Assembly (NCBI GenBank): GCA_964506185.1
Contig: CAZDKL010000023.1
Location: 1-31,301 of the forward strand
Source: UBA2144 sp964506185
GTDB lineage: Bacteria; Patescibacteriota; Gracilibacteria; Peribacterales; Peribacteraceae
Length of the DNA stretch: 31,301 nt
Direction of reading: 5' to 3'
Part shown: positions 25,405 to 31,301 of the stretch, piece after piece
Position numbering within the stretch: the stretch's first letter is position 1
Layout: each line of letters opens with the position of its first letter
The notes under the pieces: generated by a model
The model's input: only the letters and a program-made list of their open reading frames with translations
Told to the model about the DNA's origin: nothing
The model's database searches: none
Program-made: the position numbers and the translations under genes

Positions 25405-27075
25405 ATGTCCAACTGCACTCAATGCGGCCAGGAGTTCGAGATTACGGATGAAGATCTGAATTATTACGACAAGATATCTCCTGTTATTAATGGGACTAAA
25501 GTTCCTATCCCTCCCCCAACGCATTGCCCCGGTTGCAGACAGCAAAGGAGATATGCAATTCGCAACGAACGTAATTTGTACATGAGGAATTGTGATCTTT
25601 GCGAGAAGGAATCACTTTCAATGTACTCAAAAGAGAAGCCCTTCCCAAACTATTGTCCCGATTGCTGGTGGAGCGACAAATGGCATGGCTCCAGTGCCGC
25701 CATGGACCTTGATCTTAGTCGATCATTCTTTGAGCAGTTCAGAGAATTGCAGGAGAAAGTTCCGCGAATCGGTTTGTACTTGGTTAACTCCGAGAATTGC
25801 GACTACTGCAACTGCATCGGAGACTGCAAACGGTGTTACCTATCTTTCGGAACTGTATATTCGGAAGATTGCCTGTACGGATCCGCATACTACTCGAAAG
25901 ACTGCGTTGATAATTTAGTGACAAGAGAGTGCGAACTTTGCTATGAATGTACAGATAGTAGAAAACTCTACAGTTGTATTGAGTGCCAGGACTGTTACCA
26001 CTCCGATCACCTGCTATATTGCTACGATCTTCAGGGATGCAGCGACTGCATTGCCTGCGCAGGCCTAAGGAACAAGAAGTTCCATATAGAAAACAAGCCG
26101 GTGCCTGAGGAAGAGTACAAAGAATTCAGAAGCAAAATTAAATACTGCGACAGAAACCGGATGAATGATCTGGAAAAGAAAATGGAAGACGTAAAACTAA
26201 AAACAATCAGACATTATATGCCCAGTTCCAATACTCAGAACGCAACCGGATCGCATATTTACAATTCAAAAAATACATTCAATTCTTTCTTTGTGGATAA
26301 GTGTGAGGATTGCTCATATTCCATGCAAGTTGTGGACCTTAAGGACTGTTATGACAATAACTACACGGAGGAAAATGAGCTTTGTTGCGATTATCTGGGA
26401 ATGTATGGAACAAAAAGGACTCATTTCTCCACATTCTCCCGACACACATTCGAAGTTTATTGTTCCGAGTATTGCATTAACGGCAATTATCTTTTTGGTT
26501 GCTGTAATTTAAGAGACAAAGATTACTGCATACTTAATAAGCAATATTCCGAAGAAGAATATAACTCTCTGGTTCCCAAAATCATTGAAGGGATGAAAGA
26601 GCGCGGTGAATGGGGCGAGTTTTTCCCCGTATCTATTTCTCCATTTGCATACAATGAAACAGTCGCGCATGAATACTTCCCAATGGAGAAGGTAGACGTG
26701 CTATCTAAGGGCTGGAAGTGGAAAGACGACATTGGGCAGATCCCGGATGTTGAAAAAATAATTCCCGCAGACCAATTGCCGGAAAATATTGATGAAATTC
26801 CCGACGATATTCTCAACTGGGCGGTTAAATGTTCAGCTTCCGAAAGGCCTTTTAGAATAATTAAGCAGGAGCTCGATTTTTATAGGAGATTCAAACTTCC
26901 GATTCCCAAATTGCACCCCGATGAGCGTCATAAGGCCAGATTAAATAAGAGGAATCCTCGCAAATTATGGCCCAGAACCTGCGATAAATGCGAAAAGGAG
27001 ATTCAGACAACATATGCGCCCGAGAGACCGGAGAAGGTATTTTGCGAGGAATGCTACTTGAGTCAGGTATACTAG
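25405..27075 (+). CDS. Cys-rich zinc-ribbon family protein, array paralogue 4
   Basis: This 556-residue protein has MSNCTQCGQEFEITDEDLNY, CPGCRQQRRYAIRNERNLYM, CDLCEKESLSMYSKEKPF (a true CxxC at the second knuckle), CPDCWWSDKWH and RSFFEQF. The first Cys block is dense (NCDYCNCIGDCKRCYLSFG, then CELCYEC) and is capped by CIACAGLRNKKFHIENKPV. The second is capped by LFGCCNLRDKDYCILNKQYS. The C-terminus carries IPDDILNWAVKCS and the zinc ribbon CDKCEKEIQTTYAPERP ... CEECYLSQVY. Five bases separate it from paralogue 3 and seven from paralogue 5. It keeps more of the paired Cys at every conserved position than paralogue 5 or 6, so it is a good reference for the fold. Function is unknown. Confidence 0.9.
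   Translation: MSNCTQCGQEFEITDEDLNYYDKISPVINGTKVPIPPPTHCPGCRQQRRYAIRNERNLYMRNCDLCEKESLSMYSKEKPFPNYCPDCWWSDKWHGSSAAMDLDLSRSFFEQFRELQEKVPRIGLYLVNSENCDYCNCIGDCKRCYLSFGTVYSEDCLYGSAYYSKDCVDNLVTRECELCYECTDSRKLYSCIECQDCYHSDHLLYCYDLQGCSDCIACAGLRNKKFHIENKPVPEEEYKEFRSKIKYCDRNRMNDLEKKMEDVKLKTIRHYMPSSNTQNATGSHIYNSKNTFNSFFVDKCEDCSYSMQVVDLKDCYDNNYTEENELCCDYLGMYGTKRTHFSTFSRHTFEVYCSEYCINGNYLFGCCNLRDKDYCILNKQYSEEEYNSLVPKIIEGMKERGEWGEFFPVSISPFAYNETVAHEYFPMEKVDVLSKGWKWKDDIGQIPDVEKIIPADQLPENIDEIPDDILNWAVKCSASERPFRIIKQELDFYRRFKLPIPKLHPDERHKARLNKRNPRKLWPRTCDKCEKEIQTTYAPERPEKVFCEECYLSQVY
27068..27073 (+). promoter_or_regulatory. -10 of paralogue 5, encoded by the end of paralogue 4
   Basis: TATACT spans GTA TAC TAG, the Val-Tyr-stop of paralogue 4, and ends 9 nt before the ATG at 27083. 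A possible TTGCGA lies 20 nt upstream, which is long for a -35 spacer. Confidence 0.55.
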
Positions 27076-27082
27076 CCACTCC

Positions 27083-28753
27083 ATGAGCAAAACCTGCACT
27101 AATCCCTGGTGCTCCAACTCATTCGAAGTCCTGCCTGAGGACTTGGAACTTCTTAAGAAGTTCGATTGTCCGGAGCCGGAGCAGTGTCCGACCTGCAGAC
27201 ACTTGCATAGAGGTAGTTTCAAGGAAAGTCTGCATTTTTATCACCGGCCTTCCGATCTTTCCGGAAAAGAAATGATCACCGTATTTGGTCCGGAAGTACC
27301 CTTCCCCGTGTACAGCATAGAAGAATGGTGGTCGGATGAGTGGAACGCATTCGAGTACGGAATTGACTTTGATTTTAGTAAGGAGTTTTTCCCTCAATAC
27401 ATAGAGATGTATAACCGTGTTCCAAAGGTCGCTAACTTTATTACTAAATCCGAGAATAGCGACTACTGCAGTTCCGCAGGTCATGCTAAAAACGCTTATT
27501 ATTGCTGCACCGCTCACAGAGGAGAAAATCTTTTTTACTGTGAATACGTAACAGGACACAACAACGATCTTTGCGACTGCCTGGTTTGCCAGGGTTCGGA
27601 TAATCTTTACGAATGTATGCTGTCCTTCGGCTGCCACAGCTCATCTTACCTGCTTTATTGCAACAACACGGATGTTTCTCATTTCTGTTTTGATTGCAAC
27701 GGGTGCAATAACTGCATGTTTTGCTGGAACCTCAGGCAAAAGTCTTATCATGTGTTTAATGAACCGGTTTCCAAGGAAGAGTACGAGAAAATAAAAAGCG
27801 AATACATCTCGGGCAAGCATTCGGACAAGCTCAAGGGAATAGAAAAATGGCACGAAACTATGTCGAAAGCCATACGTAAGGACTTATCCCAGGTAAACTG
27901 CGACAACTGCCACGGTGATAACCTGATTAATTGCTCCAATTGCTACGAATGCTACAACTGTTTGAACACGGAAGATTCGCGTTACTGTTGGGGAACCACG
28001 CCCAGCGAAAAATGTATCAGCAACATGGATATTACAACAGGAGGCATTGGTGAATTGCTTTATAACTGTATATCAATAGGAAGCCATAATTACTTTTTGC
28101 GCATGTGCTGCAAATGCAGAAGCAGTGACCATTGCACATACTGCTCAGATTGTTACAACTGCAAGCATTGCTTCGGATGCACGGGGCTTAAGCAAAAGGA
28201 GTACTGCATATTCAACAAACAATACTCAAAGGAAGAGTATGAGGAACTGCAACCTAAGATGATTGAGTATATGAAAAAAACCGGTGAATGGGGAAAGTTT
28301 TTCCCAAAAGAGATGGAACGGTTTGCATACAACGAGTCATTTAGCATGTTGGTCGAACCGCTTTCCAAGGAAGAGGTATTAAGAAGAGGCTGGAAATGGA
28401 AAGATAAAGTTGATGAGCCGTTGGAAGTTGAAAAGACAATCCCTGCGGAGAAACTGCCTGACGATATTCAAGACGTTCCTGATGATGTCCTTAACTGGGC
28501 AATTGTTTGCGAGGAATCCAAAAGGCCGTTTAGATTAATCCAGCCTGAACTTAAGTTTTATCGCAGAATGAATATTCCCATTCCCCGTGAACATCCCGAC
28601 GTTCGCATGGATAGAAGGCGTAAAATGCGTAATCCTCTTAGGCTTTGGGGGCGAAAATGCGCAAAATGCCAAAAGGGCATTCAGACTACATATAGCCCGG
28701 ATAGGCCGGAAATTGTTTATTGCGAGCGTTGTTATCTAGAAGAAGTATACTAG
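27083..28753 (+). CDS. Cys-rich zinc-ribbon family protein, array paralogue 5
   Basis: This 556-residue member is more diverged. Its first zinc knuckle is C-TNPW-C (four residues between Cys, not two), and the second knuckle has lost its Cys (HRPSDLSGKEM where others have CDATGK or similar). WWSDEWN is kept, but the usual RPFF(D/E)Q is KEFFPQY. The Cys blocks remain rich (DLCDCLVCQGSDNLYEC; NCSNCYECYNC; CTYCSDCYNCKHCFGC) and end with the two family caps (NLRQKSYHVFNEPVSKEEY and GLKQKEYCIFNKQYSKEEY). The C-terminal ribbon CAKCQKGIQTTYSPDRP ... CERCYLEEVY is intact. Altered N-terminal ligands suggest the first ribbon may bind metal differently. It is followed by a palindromic element and a leftover paralogue tail. 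Confidence 0.88.
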   Translation: MSKTCTNPWCSNSFEVLPEDLELLKKFDCPEPEQCPTCRHLHRGSFKESLHFYHRPSDLSGKEMITVFGPEVPFPVYSIEEWWSDEWNAFEYGIDFDFSKEFFPQYIEMYNRVPKVANFITKSENSDYCSSAGHAKNAYYCCTAHRGENLFYCEYVTGHNNDLCDCLVCQGSDNLYECMLSFGCHSSSYLLYCNNTDVSHFCFDCNGCNNCMFCWNLRQKSYHVFNEPVSKEEYEKIKSEYISGKHSDKLKGIEKWHETMSKAIRKDLSQVNCDNCHGDNLINCSNCYECYNCLNTEDSRYCWGTTPSEKCISNMDITTGGIGELLYNCISIGSHNYFLRMCCKCRSSDHCTYCSDCYNCKHCFGCTGLKQKEYCIFNKQYSKEEYEELQPKMIEYMKKTGEWGKFFPKEMERFAYNESFSMLVEPLSKEEVLRRGWKWKDKVDEPLEVEKTIPAEKLPDDIQDVPDDVLNWAIVCEESKRPFRLIQPELKFYRRMNIPIPREHPDVRMDRRRKMRNPLRLWGRKCAKCQKGIQTTYSPDRPEIVYCERCYLEEVY

Positions 28754-28802
28754 GGAGCGAAGCCCTCCGAAGCTCGAAGCGAAGCGTAGAGCGAAGGAGG
28801 GT
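28754..28802. repeat. Palindromic element after paralogue 5
   Basis: CCCTCC (28763-28768) and GGAGGG (28796-28801) bracket a core of GAAGC/GAGCGAA words, giving a stem of six bp plus internal pairing. It resembles a short interspersed GC-rich element and has no coding capacity. Confidence 0.6.
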
Positions 28803-28832
28803 GAAGAATGCTACTTAGCTGAGGTATACTAG
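28803..28832 (+). pseudogene. Vestigial 3' tail of a lost Cys-rich paralogue
   Basis: Ten codons read EECYLAEVY-stop, the invariant family C-terminus, but nothing upstream continues the frame. They do not copy the end of paralogue 5 (CERCYLEEVY) and are closer to paralogues 2 and 3. The TATACT in these codons (28825-28830) ends 7 nt before the ATG of paralogue 6 and is its likely -10, which may be why this tail was kept. Confidence 0.75.
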
Positions 28833-28837
28833 CCCCC

Positions 28838-30523
28838 ATGCCCTCCTGCCAAAAATGCCAGGCCGAGTTCGAAATTCATGACGATGAACGCGCGTTTTTG
28901 CAGAAGTTGATTTTCAAATTCGGAGACAAATCATTTAATCCGGCTGAGCCCGTGTATTGTCCGCAGTGCAGAATGGTAATTCGCACGTGTCACAGGAAAG
29001 AATGGAACTTCCACAAAAACAAATGTGCAATAACCGGTAAAGAATTGATTTCTTTGTATGCAACTGAACCTCTTTGGGGAAAGCCTTACACTATTTATGC
29101 AGAAGACGTGTGGCTAAGCGACAAGTTTGATCCAATGCAGTACGGACGTGTGTTTGATTTCAACCGTCCATTCTTTGAGCAATTCGCAGATCTTCTCAAG
29201 GATGCACCAAGGCGCTCCATGTGCACGGTTGATAACCAAAATTCTGAGTATTCTACCGGAACAGGGTACTGCAAGAACTGTTATCTGATTAATTCGTCTG
29301 AAAACTGCGAAGATTGTTATTACGGAAAACTTTTTCAGGATTGTTCCGATTGTTTGGACTGTTCATATATATACAACTGCGAGCTTTGCTACGAAAGTTA
29401 CTTCCTTCAAAGGTGTTATCACTGTCTTTATCTACTCCATAGTCAAAACTGTCAGGATTGCCACTTCTCGACTAATTTAAACGCATGCAAAAACTGTTGT
29501 CTTTGCTCAAATTTACATCAGAAAGAATATCACTTCCAAAATAAACCGCTTCCGAAAGAAGAATATGAAGAAAAAGTGAAAGAGTTCATGGGATCACATG
29601 AAAAGATGAACAAGATGCGCGAGGAGCTGATGGAAATTTATGAAACCCAAGTTCACAAGTACTCAAACATTGTTAATTCAAAAAATTGCACAGGAGACCA
29701 CATAGAAAACTCCAAGAATTGTTTGGATAGCTACGATATGACAGGAAGTGAAGACTGCAGATACGTTCAGGTCGGCTTTCAAGTGAGAGATAACTATGAC
29801 TGCTCCAACATGTACATCAATCCTGCGCTTTGTTACGAAACTTTGGGAACAATTGAAGTCTTCAACATCGCTTATTGCATCTTTGTATTCAATTCCCGCG
29901 ACATGCTTTACTGCGATTACTGTTATCACTGCAACGATTGCTTTGGATGTAGTGGACTGACCAGAAAGAAGTTCTGCATATTCAATAAGCAATACACGGA
30001 AGAGGAATATAACGAATTAGTTCCGAAAATTATTGAGCATATGAAAGCCGGAGGTGAATGGGGTAAGTTTTTCCTTCCGGAGTTCGCTCCATTCGGATAC
30101 AATGAAAGCGTCGCTCAGGAATACGTGCCGCTGACTAAGGAAGAAGCGGAAAAGAAGGGTTATTTATGGAGAGAATTAAAGGATGATATTCCTCAGGTGG
30201 AAAAAACCATTCCCGCAGATCAGTTGCCTGATAAGCTTGAGGATATTCCGGATGATGTCCTGAATTGGGCTATTACAAGCCAAAAAAGCGGAAGACCGTA
30301 TCAGATCCTAAAGCCTGAACTCGCCTTCTACCGCCAGCATAACCTCCCTCTCCCCCGCCTTCATCCGGATGAACGCTATTCGCGAAGGCTTGAGCTTAGA
30401 AACCCCCGCAAGCTCTGGAAAAGAGAGTGTGGAAAGTGTGGCAAGGAGGTCGAGAGCACATATTCACCCGATAAACCCGAGAAGATTTATTGTGAGGAGT
30501 GTTACCTTGCTGAGGTTTATTAG
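28838..30523 (+). CDS. Cys-rich zinc-ribbon family protein, array paralogue 6
   Basis: This 561-residue protein opens with MPSCQKCQAEFEIHDDERAF, then CPQCRMVIRTCHRKEWNFHK and CAITGKELISLYATE. It has a four-residue insertion (LWGK) before the family motif, which reads VWLSDKFD here, not WWSDxWD. FNRPFFEQF is conserved. The first Cys block is regular (NCEDCYYGKLFQDCSDCLDC, CELCYESY, NCQDCHFSTNLNACKNCCLC) and capped by NLHQKEYHFQNKPLPKEEY. The second is capped by CFGCSGLTRKKFCIFNKQYT. The C-terminus has IPDDVLNWAI and the ribbon CGKCGKEVESTYSPDKP ... CEECYLAEVY. Val-Tyr-stop is GTT TAT TAG, so the stop does not form a TATACT box, and a separate TATAAT serves the next gene. Function is unknown. 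Confidence 0.89.
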   Translation: MPSCQKCQAEFEIHDDERAFLQKLIFKFGDKSFNPAEPVYCPQCRMVIRTCHRKEWNFHKNKCAITGKELISLYATEPLWGKPYTIYAEDVWLSDKFDPMQYGRVFDFNRPFFEQFADLLKDAPRRSMCTVDNQNSEYSTGTGYCKNCYLINSSENCEDCYYGKLFQDCSDCLDCSYIYNCELCYESYFLQRCYHCLYLLHSQNCQDCHFSTNLNACKNCCLCSNLHQKEYHFQNKPLPKEEYEEKVKEFMGSHEKMNKMREELMEIYETQVHKYSNIVNSKNCTGDHIENSKNCLDSYDMTGSEDCRYVQVGFQVRDNYDCSNMYINPALCYETLGTIEVFNIAYCIFVFNSRDMLYCDYCYHCNDCFGCSGLTRKKFCIFNKQYTEEEYNELVPKIIEHMKAGGEWGKFFLPEFAPFGYNESVAQEYVPLTKEEAEKKGYLWRELKDDIPQVEKTIPADQLPDKLEDIPDDVLNWAITSQKSGRPYQILKPELAFYRQHNLPLPRLHPDERYSRRLELRNPRKLWKRECGKCGKEVESTYSPDKPEKIYCEECYLAEVY

Positions 30524-30590
30524 CAGATTAGCTTGTTAGCAGATTGGCAGATTAGCTAATCTGCCAATTGCCAATCTGCTAATTGCCAGT
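30524..30590. repeat. CAGATTAG palindrome cluster before paralogue 7
   Basis: A perfect 20-bp palindrome (GGCAGATTAG / CTAATCTGCC, 30546-30565) is nested in a longer imperfect inverted repeat with AGCAGATTGGCAG on the left and CCAATCTGCT on the right. The stem could terminate the paralogue 6 transcript. Confidence 0.8.
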
Positions 30591-30605
30591 CGGTGGATTA
30601 ACAAC

Positions 30606-30614
30606 TGGTATAAT
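30606..30614 (+). promoter_or_regulatory. Extended -10 of Cys-rich paralogue 7
   Basis: TGG-TATAAT ends 8 nt before the ATG at 30623. This is a consensus extended -10 with no obvious -35, and it predicts a leaderless mRNA. Confidence 0.65.
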
Positions 30615-30622
30615 CACGCCCT

Positions 30623-31301
30623 ATGCAGAAAACTTGCACCAAATGCAGCTCTGAGTTCGAGATCACGCAAAGTGATCTGGATTTTTATGAAAAAGTCTCG
30701 CCAATGTTTGGAGGAAAGAAATGCATGATTCCGCCTCCAAAACTTTGTCCCGACTGCAGACTGCAAAGAAGAGTGGCATGGAGAAATGAACGATTTATGT
30801 ACAAACGAAAATGCGATGCAACAGGTAAAGATATTATCTCAATGTATCCACCGGATTCTCCTTTCAAAATCTATGAACAAAGCGTTTGGTGGGGTGATAG
30901 TTGGAATGCACTGGATTATGGTAGAGACTTTGATTTTAACCGTCCTTTCTTTGAACAATCCCGGGAGCTGCAACTGGAAGTACCTCGTCTTGCACTTGTA
31001 AACAAAAACAGTAAAAACTCGCAATTTACAAATCATTCTGCTGATAACAAAGACTGTTATCTTTCTGCAGTTACATTTGAATGTGAAGACATCTATTACT
31101 CCGACTGGGTAATAGATCACTGCCGAGACTTGGTTGATTGCTCATACATGATGGAAGGATGCGAATTGTGCTATGAAACATATTACGGATGGGGCGCGTA
31201 TCAGGCATTCTTCAGTGAATTTACAAAGAGATGCCAGAATATTTGGTTTAATGACTACCCAGCTAGCGCAGAAAATGGGGTTTCAGGCATCTCTAGACAT
31301 G
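30623..31301 (+). CDS. Cys-rich zinc-ribbon family protein, array paralogue 7 (3' truncated)
   Basis: 226 codons are present before the window ends. The N-terminal ribbon is MQKTCTKCSSEFEITQSDLD with CPDCRLQRRVAWRNERFMYK, followed by CDATGKDIISMYPPD, VWWGDSWN and FNRPFFEQ, then the start of the first Cys block (DCSYMMEGCELCYETYYGWG). The last family-like residues are CQNIWFND. The final codons (YPASAENGVSGISRH) lie in the 55-bp terminal repeat, lack the expected Cys and do not resemble any paralogue. Either the gene is interrupted here by a repeated element or the assembly joined the wrong path. The N-terminus is closest in style to paralogue 1 (MQKSCTKC, CDATGKDI). Confidence 0.85.
   Translation, partial: MQKTCTKCSSEFEITQSDLDFYEKVSPMFGGKKCMIPPPKLCPDCRLQRRVAWRNERFMYKRKCDATGKDIISMYPPDSPFKIYEQSVWWGDSWNALDYGRDFDFNRPFFEQSRELQLEVPRLALVNKNSKNSQFTNHSADNKDCYLSAVTFECEDIYYSDWVIDHCRDLVDCSYMMEGCELCYETYYGWGAYQAFFSEFTKRCQNIWFNDYPASAENGVSGISRH
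31247..31301. repeat. 55-bp terminal inverted repeat, right copy
   Basis: Exact reverse complement of bases 1-55. It opens with TTTAATGACTACCC at the inner border. The paralogue 7 frame runs through it but stops looking like the family at this border. Confidence 0.9.

Noticed and set aside
20573..31301. CRISPR-like or other repeat-array interpretation of the region
   Set aside because: The periodicity is at the scale of 1.7-kb genes and comes from paralogous coding sequences. There are no regular 25-40 bp repeats with unique spacers.
18235..31301. VirD4-like ATPase and Cys-rich array as one conjugation or secretion system
   Set aside because: Only adjacency supports this. The array proteins have no signal peptides or membrane segments, repeats and a new promoter separate them, and no other secretion genes are present.

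Overview
The window looks like one scaffold from an uncultivated bacterium of the Candidate Phyla Radiation (Patescibacteria). The grounds are a divergent 16S rRNA gene (5672-7137) with no linked 23S or tRNA, short intergenic spacers full of small palindromes, almost no Shine-Dalgarno sites, and a large Cys-rich protein family that I associate with this group. TGA is used as a stop, so the code is the ordinary one. I cannot name the class. There is one 100-N scaffold gap (22896-22995). The two window ends carry an exact 55-bp inverted repeat, and each end cuts a gene.

Layout. 1-5300: a broken Lys-rich protein, then envelope-glycan genes: a GT2 glycosyltransferase coupled to a flippase-like membrane protein, a methyltransferase fused to an FrhB-like domain, and a second GT2. 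5300-7445: the 16S gene, flanked by clusters of small hairpins. 7446-11807: mostly minus strand, with a polysaccharide deacetylase, an acidic protein of unknown function, a short SufD, two small unknown genes and SufB. 12099-17306: a MacAB-type exporter (adaptor, ATPase, two FtsX-like permeases), then a 57-residue Gly/Asp-rich protein and a rho-independent terminator. 17675-20478: a two-TM protein and a VirD4/TraD-like ATPase. 20573-31301: seven tandem same-strand paralogues of a 556-562 residue Cys-rich zinc-ribbon protein, one interrupted by the gap and the last cut by the window end.

The most unusual region is this paralogue array and its expression signals. At many starts in the window a -10-like hexamer lies only 6-11 nt before the ATG, which predicts leaderless mRNAs. 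This fits the 16S 3' tail, which reads CACTTCC where CACCTCC is nearly universal. Within the array, the conserved C-terminal Val-Tyr-stop codons (GTA TAC TRR) themselves spell a TATACT -10 box for the next gene. Spacers in the array hold different palindromic elements. One has a target-site-like duplication that recreates the promoter, one appears to have replaced a start codon, and one sits beside the leftover tail of a lost paralogue. What the Cys-rich proteins do is unknown.
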